Source: Kitasatospora viridis (GTDB lineage: Bacteria; Actinomycetota; Actinomycetes; Streptomycetales; Streptomycetaceae). From it: a stretch of DNA of 64,000 nucleotides. Location: assembly GCF_007829815.1 (NCBI RefSeq), contig NZ_VIWT01000009.1, positions 246,730-310,729 on the forward strand, in the 5' to 3' direction. Positions within the stretch are counted from its first letter, which is position 1. The number at the start of each line of letters is the position of its first letter. Positions 41,740 to 50,535 of this stretch are shown in pieces. The notes beneath the pieces are model-generated. The model did no database searches, was not told where the DNA came from, and saw only the letters and a program-made list of their open reading frames with translations. Made by a program: the position numbers and the translations under genes.

Positions 41740-44100
41740 GTGGAGACCACCACCCCCACCGTCACTGCCGGGCAGGACGTGCCGACCCGGCTGCGCGCCC
41801 AGGACGGGATGCCGCTCCCGGCGCAGCCGTCCGGCACCGTCGTCAATCCGCTGCCGCTGCACTGGTTCCAGAAGGACGCGGTGGCGGCCGCAGTGCGCGA
41901 GGTGAGGGACGGCGGCCGCGCCACGGTGGTCGCCGCGACCGGCTCCGGCAAGACGCTGATCGCGGCGGGCTGCGCCCGGCGCGTGGCGGCGAAGGGCCGG
42001 GTGCTGGTGCTGGTGCCGACGATCGAGCTGCTGGAGCAGACCGCCGAAGCGTGGTCGCTGTGGGGCGGTCGCCGAGGGCTGGCTGTCGCGGCCTGTTCGC
42101 GGGATGAGGCGCTGGAGAGCGCGGAGGCCGGCGGCCGCGTCCACGCCCAGGTCACCACCCAGGCCGCCCGGCTCGCTGACCTGGTCGCCAAGGAGAAGAC
42201 CGGCGAGCCGGTCACGGTGTACGCCACCTACGCCTCGCTGGAGCGAATCGTCCAGGCCCACCAGTTGTGCGGCCTCCCGGCCTGGGACCTCGTGGTGATC
42301 GACGAGGCGCACCGCACCGCCGGCGCCGAGGGGAAGGCTTGGGCGGCGGTCCACGACGACGCCCAGGTCCCCGCCCGCAGGCGTCTGTACTTCACCGCGA
42401 CCCCGCGGATCGCCGACGACCGGCGCGCGAAGGACGGCCTGGCCGACCTCGCCGACGCCGCCGGCGCCGAGAAGCTGCCCGTGCTCTGCTCCATGACGGA
42501 CACTCGAATCTACGGCGAAACCGTTTTCACCTGGTCGCTCGGACAAGGGATCGAACACGGTTACCTTGCGGACTACCGGGTGCTGGTGCCGGTGGTCACC
42601 GACGAGGACCTGCGTGAGCTGCTGAACCTGCCCGCGATCGCGGACCTGCGCTCGCAGAGGTCGAACGAGGATCTGCTGCGCCTGGCGCTGCAGATTGCGG
42701 TGCTGCGCGCGGTCGCCGACCTGGGCCTGCGCCGCGTGATCACCTTCCACTCCCGGGTGTCCGCCGCGCGGGAGTTCGCGAACACCCTGCCGGGAGCCGC
42801 GGAGCTGCTGCCCGACGCGGAGCGCCCGGAGCGGATCTGGGCGAAGGCGGTGGCCGGCACCGACCGCCTCAAGGACCGCCGAGCCGCGTTCGCCGAGTTC
42901 AAGGCCCACACCGGCGAGGACGGCGAGGAGTGCGGCATCCTCGCCAACGCCCGACTCCTGTCCGAGGGCATCGACGTGAGAAGTGTGGACTCGATCGTCT
43001 TCAGCGATCCAAAGTCCAGCGTGATCGACATCGTCCAGGCGGTGGGCAGGGCGCTGCGCCAGTCCTACCGGCAGGGCAAGGTGTCCTGGGTGGTCATCCC
43101 GGTCTACCTGCCGACGCCGCAGGTCGGCGACGACACGGCCACCGCGGAGCCGTCCGAGGTCCATGACGCCGGCGAGGCGGTGAAGGCCGAGGCCGACGCC
43201 GAGATCGAGGCCTCCTCCTTCCGCACGATCTGGCGGGTCCTGCGGGCGCTGGCTGCGCACGACGCCCGGGTGGTCGGCCGGATCACCGAGCTGCGCGCCT
43301 CCCGCTCCCAGGGCACCGCGTACACCACCGCGGCCAAGCCGGCCGAGAGCGAGGCCGCCGAGGCCGGGGAGGGCGAGCAGCAGCCGGCCCCGGTGGAGTC
43401 GCCGATCGAGTGGCTCAAGATCAACGCCCGGCACCACGCCGCCCGGATCCTCCAGACCGTCAAACTGCGGGCGTTCAACCCCAGGGCGGTCGAATGGCAG
43501 CGTATGCACGCCGTCGCAGTGGTCTTCCACCTCCAGCACGGCCACCTCGACCCCACCGACAAGACCACGCACGCCGAGCTGATCTCCTGGCTCACCCGCC
43601 AGCGCCACCTCAACGGCCAGGGCCTACTTGATGCCGCCCGCGTCTCGGAGCTGGACGCGCTCGGCATGATCTGGTCGAAGAACGCCAACGCCTGGGAACG
43701 CGGGGCCGCCTACGCCGCCGCCTTCCACCACCAGCACGGCCACCTCGCGATCCCCGCCACCGCGAAGCTCGACGACTACGCGGTCGGCGCGTGGATGCGC
43801 CGCCAGCGCAAGGCCGACAACCTCACCAAGGACCAGGTCGCCAAGCTCGACGGCCTGGACGAACTGTGGCGCCTGGAGCCGGACTGGAACAGGTCGTACC
43901 GCCGCCTGCTCGCCTACCTCGCCGCCGGCGGAACCCTCGACGGCCCGGCCAACCGCACCGGCGGCGAGGCGGACCCGACCTTCCGGCCCGGCACCTGGCT
44001 GCGCAAGCAGGACAAGGCCCGCACCGACGGCAAGCTGACCGACCACCAGGCCGCGCTCCTGGAAGCCCTCCGACGACACGCCGAGACCGTCGCGGGCTGA
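41740..44100 (+). CDS. DEAD/DEAH-box helicase with helicase-associated (HA) repeats
   Basis: A 786-aa SF2 protein starts at GTG 41740 with AAGGAG upstream. Motif I is ATGSGKT at residues 66-72; motif II is DEAH at 188-191; motif III is FTATP at 218-222; motif VI is QAVGRALRQ. After the helicase core, three or four HA repeats follow (HAVAVVFHLQHGHLDP..., YAAAFHHQHGHLAIP..., W-containing units of about 65 residues), ending AGGTLDGPANRTGG...FRPGTWLRKQ. HA-domain helicases are common on Streptomyces linear plasmids and near telomeres (TtrA-like); some are linked to DNA processing or defence. It may act with the 41046 product. Confidence 0.85.
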   Translation: METTTPTVTAGQDVPTRLRAQDGMPLPAQPSGTVVNPLPLHWFQKDAVAAAVREVRDGGRATVVAATGSGKTLIAAGCARRVAAKGRVLVLVPTIELLEQTAEAWSLWGGRRGLAVAACSRDEALESAEAGGRVHAQVTTQAARLADLVAKEKTGEPVTVYATYASLERIVQAHQLCGLPAWDLVVIDEAHRTAGAEGKAWAAVHDDAQVPARRRLYFTATPRIADDRRAKDGLADLADAAGAEKLPVLCSMTDTRIYGETVFTWSLGQGIEHGYLADYRVLVPVVTDEDLRELLNLPAIADLRSQRSNEDLLRLALQIAVLRAVADLGLRRVITFHSRVSAAREFANTLPGAAELLPDAERPERIWAKAVAGTDRLKDRRAAFAEFKAHTGEDGEECGILANARLLSEGIDVRSVDSIVFSDPKSSVIDIVQAVGRALRQSYRQGKVSWVVIPVYLPTPQVGDDTATAEPSEVHDAGEAVKAEADAEIEASSFRTIWRVLRALAAHDARVVGRITELRASRSQGTAYTTAAKPAESEAAEAGEGEQQPAPVESPIEWLKINARHHAARILQTVKLRAFNPRAVEWQRMHAVAVVFHLQHGHLDPTDKTTHAELISWLTRQRHLNGQGLLDAARVSELDALGMIWSKNANAWERGAAYAAAFHHQHGHLAIPATAKLDDYAVGAWMRRQRKADNLTKDQVAKLDGLDELWRLEPDWNRSYRRLLAYLAAGGTLDGPANRTGGEADPTFRPGTWLRKQDKARTDGKLTDHQAALLEALRRHAETVAG

Positions 44101-44206
44101 CCGGTCTCGCACTCTGGCTAACTGCGGCGAGGCGTCTGGGCGCCGAGGACGTCTGGCTCTGCGCGTGTGGAGCAGGGCGGTCCGCCGGAATGAACAAACA
44201 CCTCCC

Positions 44207-44229
44207 GCGTATAGCGGGCTGCTATACGC
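44207..44229. promoter_or_regulatory. Palindromic operator of the toxin-antitoxin pair
   Basis: A perfect 9-bp inverted repeat, GCGTATAGC-5 bp-GCTATACGC, ends 7 bp before the antitoxin start codon. RHH-type antitoxins bind such sites to repress their own operon. Confidence 0.7.
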
Positions 44230-44236
44230 TGAGGGT

Positions 44237-44470
44237 ATGACGAAGCAGATCAACATCCGCCTCGACGACGATGTCCATGCCCGCCTCGTCGCCCGGGCCG
44301 AGGCTGAGGGCACCACGGTGACCGCGTTGATTACGCAGGCGGCGGAACGCGACCCCCGCCTGGACGGCGGCGCCGCGACTGCGGCCGCGTTTCTGGCGAA
44401 GCACGCATCCGAGTTCGCCGAAGCCTTCCCCGAGGAGGAACCGGACAGCGCCTCCGGGCGGGCTGCCTGA
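44237..44470 (+). CDS. RHH (CopG/Arc-like) antitoxin
   Basis: A 77-aa protein starts at ATG 44237. Residues 1-45 match the ribbon-helix-helix fold: a short strand (KQINIRLDDDVHARLV) followed by two helices (RAEAEGTTVTALITQAAERDP). The C-terminal acidic tail (SEFAEAFPEEEPDSA) is the part that would neutralise the toxin. It is followed 1 bp later by the Fic-like gene, and the palindrome upstream supports autorepression. Confidence 0.8.
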   Translation: MTKQINIRLDDDVHARLVARAEAEGTTVTALITQAAERDPRLDGGAATAAAFLAKHASEFAEAFPEEEPDSASGRAA

Positions 44471-44471
44471 A

Positions 44472-44843
44472 ATGGAGCTCCTGGTCGACATTCGCTGGCT
44501 GCTGGAGCGCCAGGCCGAGGTGCTGCCGAAGTACCCGGACGTCCACGACTTCTCGGGCCTTGTCGCCGCCGCCGCCCGCCACCGGGTCAACACCCCGCGC
44601 CTGGGCTACGCCGCCGACGCGGCCTGGCGCGCGGCCGCGCTGTTCCACGAGATCGTGGCAGTCCGCCCACTGCTAGCCCGCAACGCCCTGTACGCGGGGC
44701 TGACCGTGGTGGCGTACATGGCCGCCTCCGGCGAGGCGGTCGAACCACCCTACGGGGCGCTCAGCGACCTGGCGAAGGAGATTCGCACGGGACGCGCGGA
44801 TGTGTACGCGTGCGCGGAAGAGATCCGTCGCTGGCGGATCTGA
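44472..44843 (+). CDS. Fic/Doc-like toxin, catalytic motif degenerate
   Basis: A 123-aa protein starts at ATG 44472. The fold resembles Doc/Fic: SGLVAAAARHRVNTPRLGYAADAAWRAAALFHEIVAVRPLLARNALYAGLTVVAYMAASG. The motif region is VRPLLARNALYAGL where active Fic/Doc proteins have HPFxxGNxR or HxFxDGNKR, so the catalytic His and Gly are missing. It may be an inactive relic, a non-AMPylating variant, or a mis-assigned family. The position behind an RHH gene supports a TA pair. Confidence 0.6.
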   Translation: MELLVDIRWLLERQAEVLPKYPDVHDFSGLVAAAARHRVNTPRLGYAADAAWRAAALFHEIVAVRPLLARNALYAGLTVVAYMAASGEAVEPPYGALSDLAKEIRTGRADVYACAEEIRRWRI

Positions 44844-44889
44844 CCGCCATAAGGAAGACCTACTTCAGTGAGAAGAGCGAGGCCCGCCC

Positions 44890-47800
44890 ATGCCACCGTC
44901 CGGAGGACTTGCCGACAAGATCGGCAACCGCTACGAGGGCCGGCACGCGGTCCTGCGCCTTCTCCAGCTCATGGACGAGGAACACGACTCGGTTCGGGTG
45001 CGGCTCGAGCAGCCCGGTGAGGACTCCTTCGAGTGGTGGGTCGAGCACCGCAACGGGTCCCGGACCTACACCCAGGTCAAACGTCAGCTCGCTGGCGATG
45101 AGCAGTGGACCACGGCCACGCTGGTCGCCAAGGGCATCATCAAAGACTTCGGCAAGCGGATCGAGGCCGAGTCCACGGCCAGGTGCGAGTTCTGCTCCAC
45201 CCTGTCCGCCTCGCACCTGCAGGAGCTGTCCGACAGCGCCCGCATGGCCGGAAACCTGAAGGAGTTCGAGGACGTCTTCGCCGCCGCGGAGGACAAGAAG
45301 AAATCCTGGAACAGGATCCGTGGCGAGTGGGACTGGTGGAGCCCGGAGGAGTCCCGGCAAGCCCTCCGGAACGTCACCGTAGCGGTGATCAGCGAGCCGC
45401 TTCTCGAAACCCTGCTGGAGGTACAGGCGCGCATGCTCGTCGCCGGGAACCCGGAGACGGCGATCAGCCTCCTCGGCAGCTACCTGGAGGACCACCTCTG
45501 CGAGGAGATCACCGCGCAGGACCTGTGGGACTACCTGGCCGGCAAAGACCTGACCCCCAATGACTGGGGAAAGGACCCCAGCACCCGCGCCAGGATCAAC
45601 ACGCTCAACCAGACCTACGTGCACGGCGTCGCAGCAGACCGGGGCCCCCTGGCCGCGATTCGCCGGAAGGAAGCAGCCACGACCGCCGGGTTGCTCACCT
45701 CGATGGCGTGCGAGCCGAGCGTCGTGGCGGTGACCGGCGTCGCCGGCATGGGAAAGTCGGACCTGCTGGGCCAGGTCGTCGAGGAGCTCACCACCCCCTC
45801 CGCGGTCGGCACCGGGCCCATGCCCGTAGTACTGGCTGCTCGGCTCGACCGCCTCGCTGGGGAGTTTCGCGACGCGGCTGGCCTGGGTGCTGTGCTGGGC
45901 CTGCCGGAATCGCCTGCCGTGGTCCTGTCCCGGCTGGCCGCAGGCGGGCCGGCGGTGCTGGTGCTGGACCAGGTAGACGCGTTCAGCAGCATATCGGGGC
46001 GCCACCCCGAGCGGTTCCACGCCGTCACGGAGACGCTGCGGCAGGCTGACGCCATGGGCGTGCGGGTCCTGCTGGCTTGCCGGACGTTCGACTTCACCGA
46101 GGACGATCGCATGCTGGGCCTGGCCGTTCCGGCCGTCGACTCCCAGCCGATTGACCTGGGCCCGCTTCCCGTTGAAGACGTGGAACGGGAGCTGGCCGCG
46201 GCCGATCTGACGCTCACCGCGCTGCCGCCCACCCTGCGGGAGCTCGTGCGCGCGCCTCTGCACCTGCGCATGCTGGTGACGCTGCGGCAGCGCGGCGAGG
46301 ACGTCGGCGGCATCACTACTCGCCTCCACCTGTTCGACCGGTTCTTCAAGAACGTCATCCGTGAGGTCCAGCAGACCTCGCCGGGCGCACCGGTAGAAGT
46401 AGCCACCGCCGTACTCGCCCAGCGGCTCAGCGACCACCAGGAGCTGACGGCCCCCGAGGCGCGCCTGAGCCAGTACCGGACCACGGTGGACCAACTCATC
46501 AGCGCCGGCTGGCTGCGCAAGAGCGAGGGCCGCATTGGCTTCGCCCACGAAGCCTTCTTCGACTACGCCTACGCCTATCACCACGCCAGCGAAGAGCGGT
46601 CCCTGCTCGACCTTCTGCGCAGCGCCGAACAGCACCTGTTCCGCCGCTCCCAGGTCCGCCAGATCCTCACCCTCGAACGGGAGCAGGACAGGAACCGCTA
46701 CCTCAGCGACCTCCGTGACGTGCTCGGCGCCCCGGACGTGCGCCCGCACATCAAGGAGCTGGTCATCGCCGTCGTCACCAGCGTCCCGGACCCGACACCC
46801 GAGGAATGGAAGGCCCTGACCGTTCTGGGCGACGGCCGGACCGAGCCCCTGGCAGACCGGGCCCACGCACTCGCCGCCCGCTCCCCCGTCTTCGGCGAAC
46901 TGCTGCTCACCGAAGGGGTCGTAGCGGGCTACCTCGCCGACCCGGACACGGCCGGCTTCGGCGCGTGGCTCTGCCAGATCCTGGTCCGCAACCACCCGGA
47001 CCAGGTGGCCGCACTACTGCAACCCCATGCTGCGGAACCGGCCTTGGCCCAGCGCATCATCGGCGTGATCAACCTGGCTCCACTGGCCGACAGCGACGCC
47101 GTCGTCGAGCTGTTCGAGACGCTCATCACCGCGGGTGTCACCGACGACCCGCGCCACGACGTCTTCACGCTCCTCTACGCCACCACGGACACCGCGGCCG
47201 CGTCGGGCGCCAGGATCGCCGCCGCCTACATGCGGCGCCGGCTCGACCTGCATCTGGCCGAGCAACCCCCGGTCGCCACCGCGGCTGACCAGGAAGACGA
47301 GCAGCGGCCCGACACACAGGAGCCGGAGACCGGAGCGGGCTCGCCGACAGCGCCCGCGCCAGCTTCCGTGCAACTCCTGGGCATCGGCCGCCACACCGCG
47401 TCGGACGTCATCGGCAAGCTCGCTGGGCAGGACCCGGCCGCGTTCGTGCACCACATCCTCCCGGTCGTGCGCGCGGCCAGCGCCGCCACCCGCACCGGCC
47501 AGTCCGCGGCCAACGGGGAGACCGACGCCACGTTCCCCTACCGCCCCTCCCAACCACCCGCGGTCGGCAGCGACAACGACGTCGTCCTCGGGCACCTCAC
47601 CCAGGCCTTGCGCACGGCATCGGCCGCCGGCGACGCTGAAGCCCACGCCGCCGTCCGGGAAATGGCCGCCTCAGATCTCGCCACCGAACAGGTCCTCGCG
47701 GCTGCTGCCTTCGCAGTCGGACACACCGATCTCCTCGACGACGCGCTCACGTGGCTGAACGAGGGCCCCTTCGCCTTTACCCAGGGCTGGCTGTTCCATC

Positions 47801-49707
47801 CATCCGTGTTCTCCGCCGAGACGCTCGCCCACGTGTGCCAGCACCGGACCCCCGAGCAGACGAGCACCGCCCAGCAGCGGGCCGCATCGGCCACCAACTC
47901 GGCGGAGGAACGCGGCAAGATCCCGAAGGGCACCGTCGCACGCCGCCTCCTGGCCGGCATTCCGGCGGCGCAACTCACCCCGGAGACCTTGCAGCGCCGC
48001 GCCGAGCTCGACACGCGGCTCGGCGCCAACAAGACCGCCGCCGCCGCTGGCCAGCCTCCTACCGGCTTCGGCGGCTTCATGCCGCTCCGGCCGCCGATCA
48101 GTCTCAACGACGTCGAGAACATGGCGGACGTCGAACTCGCCCAGCAGCTGAACAACCACACGGCCGACGGACCCGCGTGGCAAGACAACGGCCAGATCCT
48201 CGGCGGGGCTATCAGCGTGGCCGAGATCGTCACGACCGCGACTGAGCGCAATCCCGAGCGCTTCACCGCGCTCCTCGAAGGCGCGAACCCTCTCCCCGGG
48301 ATCTACACCGCCGCGATCCTCCGCGGCCTGGACAAGGCCAGAGCCGGGCAGAGGGCCACGGTGGTCCAGGTGCTGCGCGCCGTGAAGGCCGCCGCACCCA
48401 ACGCCGACACCGACAGCCGTCACGGCCTCGCCGTCATCATCGCCAGCACCATCCCGCGCATCACCGACGACGACCTGGCCAACGCCGGCTGCGCCCCGAC
48501 AGACCTCGTGGCCATCCTCCGTGACCTGGTGACCCCTGCAGACGCCGCCGGAGCGCACACGAGCCCACCGGCCGGGACGGTTCCCCGGCTCCCCACCGAA
48601 CCGGTGCCGGAGGCGGGAGCCACGCCCGACCAGATCCAGCTCAAGCTCATGGAGTACGGCGCGGCCATCACGGACCAACTGCTGACCACTGTCTGGCAAC
48701 GCGCCGACGCAACAGCCCTCGACGCTCTCCGCAACCTCGCCCAGCACCACCCGGAGGCTGGCCTCGCTTTCCAGGAGGAACTGCTCCGCCTCACGACGAG
48801 CCCCTACCTGATCCAGCGTCTGACCACCCTTCAGGTCACCAGCCGGAGCCAGATCACCGACAAGGCCGAACTCGCACAGATCATCACCACCGCGCTCGAC
48901 GCCCCAGGGCTGATCGCGACGCCCGGCTTGAACTACCCGGCCGACACCCGAATCCTGCTCGCCGCCCAGCCCCTCCACGCACTCGTGCACGAGATCGGGT
49001 GGGGTGACCATGCCGCCGCCCAGGACCTCGCCACTCGCATGCTGGACCTACGCGCCGCAGCGACGCGAGAAGACCCCACGAACCGGGTCCTCGCCGCCGT
49101 GGCCGAGCGAGCAGCCCACAACGGCGCCGCGGTGACCACCCGCGCCTGCGCGACCGACCCCACCGAGAGCGGGGAAGCCGCCCTCCGAGCGGTTGCGAGC
49201 GGGCAGCTTCCGGAGCGCCTCGGCGTGGCTGCTGCCCTGTCGGACCTTCAGCCCGTCACCGCGTTCCCCGACGCGCTCATCAAGGTCCTGCTGGAACTGT
49301 GCGACGACCCCAACGACGAGGTCGCGATGAAGGCGCTGACAACCGTCCGCGAAATCCCAGGCACCGAGCACCCGCACATCCAGGACCTGCTTACCTTGGT
49401 CCCCTGTACCCGAGCCTTCGAGCTGAACCCCGAACCCGCCATCAGCGCCGCCAAGCGCTGCCAAGAGGCATACCCCGCACTCGTCCTCGACCTGGCTGGG
49501 TACTTCTTCGAACTCCACGGCAAGAAGACCTCAGACATAAGTTCAGCCAGCTCGGCACACGCGCACATGCTCGCGGAGGTTGTGACCAGCATCTACACCC
49601 GACAACCGGATGGTGAGCTCGGGAGCCGGGCACTCGACTTGATCGACACCATGGTTATCGAGCGAAGCCTTGGCCTTGAGAGCCACCTCGGCGGCCTCGA
49701 CCGATGA
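44890..49707 (+). CDS. Nuclease-STAND NTPase, candidate Avs/NACHT-like defence protein
   Basis: A 1605-aa protein starts at ATG 44890. The N-terminal 110 residues resemble the dsDNA nuclease (Cap4/DUF4297-like) domain: GNRYEGRHAVLRLLQL, FEWWVEHRNG and YTQVKRQ (residues 60-66, with the Q-x-K of a PD-(D/E)xK core). A P-loop NTPase follows, with Walker A GVAGMGKSDLL (283-293) and Walker B VLVLDQVDAF (355-364), then an LFDRFF...helical region. The rest (about 550-1605) is a long alpha-helical repeat array that likely senses an activating ligand. This layout matches STAND-type Avs antiphage proteins. It follows the TA pair on the same strand. Confidence 0.75.
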   Translation: MPPSGGLADKIGNRYEGRHAVLRLLQLMDEEHDSVRVRLEQPGEDSFEWWVEHRNGSRTYTQVKRQLAGDEQWTTATLVAKGIIKDFGKRIEAESTARCEFCSTLSASHLQELSDSARMAGNLKEFEDVFAAAEDKKKSWNRIRGEWDWWSPEESRQALRNVTVAVISEPLLETLLEVQARMLVAGNPETAISLLGSYLEDHLCEEITAQDLWDYLAGKDLTPNDWGKDPSTRARINTLNQTYVHGVAADRGPLAAIRRKEAATTAGLLTSMACEPSVVAVTGVAGMGKSDLLGQVVEELTTPSAVGTGPMPVVLAARLDRLAGEFRDAAGLGAVLGLPESPAVVLSRLAAGGPAVLVLDQVDAFSSISGRHPERFHAVTETLRQADAMGVRVLLACRTFDFTEDDRMLGLAVPAVDSQPIDLGPLPVEDVERELAAADLTLTALPPTLRELVRAPLHLRMLVTLRQRGEDVGGITTRLHLFDRFFKNVIREVQQTSPGAPVEVATAVLAQRLSDHQELTAPEARLSQYRTTVDQLISAGWLRKSEGRIGFAHEAFFDYAYAYHHASEERSLLDLLRSAEQHLFRRSQVRQILTLEREQDRNRYLSDLRDVLGAPDVRPHIKELVIAVVTSVPDPTPEEWKALTVLGDGRTEPLADRAHALAARSPVFGELLLTEGVVAGYLADPDTAGFGAWLCQILVRNHPDQVAALLQPHAAEPALAQRIIGVINLAPLADSDAVVELFETLITAGVTDDPRHDVFTLLYATTDTAAASGARIAAAYMRRRLDLHLAEQPPVATAADQEDEQRPDTQEPETGAGSPTAPAPASVQLLGIGRHTASDVIGKLAGQDPAAFVHHILPVVRAASAATRTGQSAANGETDATFPYRPSQPPAVGSDNDVVLGHLTQALRTASAAGDAEAHAAVREMAASDLATEQVLAAAAFAVGHTDLLDDALTWLNEGPFAFTQGWLFHPSVFSAETLAHVCQHRTPEQTSTAQQRAASATNSAEERGKIPKGTVARRLLAGIPAAQLTPETLQRRAELDTRLGANKTAAAAGQPPTGFGGFMPLRPPISLNDVENMADVELAQQLNNHTADGPAWQDNGQILGGAISVAEIVTTATERNPERFTALLEGANPLPGIYTAAILRGLDKARAGQRATVVQVLRAVKAAAPNADTDSRHGLAVIIASTIPRITDDDLANAGCAPTDLVAILRDLVTPADAAGAHTSPPAGTVPRLPTEPVPEAGATPDQIQLKLMEYGAAITDQLLTTVWQRADATALDALRNLAQHHPEAGLAFQEELLRLTTSPYLIQRLTTLQVTSRSQITDKAELAQIITTALDAPGLIATPGLNYPADTRILLAAQPLHALVHEIGWGDHAAAQDLATRMLDLRAAATREDPTNRVLAAVAERAAHNGAAVTTRACATDPTESGEAALRAVASGQLPERLGVAAALSDLQPVTAFPDALIKVLLELCDDPNDEVAMKALTTVREIPGTEHPHIQDLLTLVPCTRAFELNPEPAISAAKRCQEAYPALVLDLAGYFFELHGKKTSDISSASSAHAHMLAEVVTSIYTRQPDGELGSRALDLIDTMVIERSLGLESHLGGLDR

Positions 49708-49890
49708 CAGGAGACCGACTGCGTCGCCAGATGAATTCGGGCTTGGGGTTGGCCGGGACAGGCACAGGGCGGGCGATGGGAGCACTTCAGTGCCGGAAGT
49801 GACCGGCGAGGACGAAGGCGCGCCGACCCATCCCGCCGGATTCAACGCCCCGGACATCGGCTGCTGGCCGCCCGCGGGCCGCTCGGGCCG

Positions 49891-50535
49891 GTGTGGTGGC
49901 GCTTCGGCCGCTCGGGCCGGCACTGCCTCATCGAGGCGCTGGAGAACCCGAACAACCGCGCCGCCTACAACCAGCGCCAGAAGGCCCGGGAGAAGAAAGC
50001 CCGCCAGGAGCACCGAGAGTGGATGCGCACCCTCGCCTGCGCCGACTGCGGCAACGTGCCCAAGGAGGAGAGCACCTGGCACTACGGCCCCGACGGCCGC
50101 CGCGTGGAGTGGACCCGCCAACCCGGCGGCCGCTGCTGGACCTGCCACCAGGAACACACCGAGCGCCTGGAGCGGGAGGCCGAAGAGCAGCTGGAGGCCG
50201 CCCGCACGGCCAACGCCGCGCTGCGCCCGTGCTGGACGTGCCGGGGCTCGATCGGGGGGAAGGGGGGCTCGAAGCTGGAGCTAACCGAGAAGGCCAGCCC
50301 GGATCGGCTTGAGTGCCCGCAGTACGAACAGGACCGCGCCGTCAAGGACTTGGGCCCGCTGGTGCTGCCCGCCCCGACCAAGCGCGAGCAGGTGGCCGCG
50401 CTGGTCTCCACCCCGGATGACCCGTGGTGGGAAGACCGGCTACTGCACGCCAAAGCTCTACTCGGCGAAGCCCGGCTTCGACAGTTGGCGGGCACACGAC
50501 CGGGTGCGATCGGATGTCATCGCAGGTCAGCGTGA
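49891..50535 (+). CDS. Zinc-ribbon protein, 3' end replaced by IS1634
   Basis: The frame opens at GTG 49891, with a second ribosome site unclear. The 214 residues include three CxxC pairs (CADCGN, CWTCHQ, CWTCRG) and an acidic/basic helical region (NQRQKAREKKARQEHREWM). From about residue 193 (LLGEA) the sequence enters the left inverted repeat of the IS1634-like element, so the original C-terminus is lost. A frame on the other side of the element (RAYQGRHAAMKLGCLDCGANAS) looks like its real end. Function is unknown. Confidence 0.55.
   Translation: MWWRFGRSGRHCLIEALENPNNRAAYNQRQKAREKKARQEHREWMRTLACADCGNVPKEESTWHYGPDGRRVEWTRQPGGRCWTCHQEHTERLEREAEEQLEAARTANAALRPCWTCRGSIGGKGGSKLELTEKASPDRLECPQYEQDRAVKDLGPLVLPAPTKREQVAALVSTPDDPWWEDRLLHAKALLGEARLRQLAGTRPGAIGCHRRSA

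Noticed and set aside
49780..49790. GAGCACTTCAG matches part of the right transposon end, suggesting a larger Tn7-like element ending near 49.8 kb.
   Set aside because: Only 11 bp match, the terminal TGxGAC is missing, orientation is that of a left end, and there is no second site 20 bp inward.
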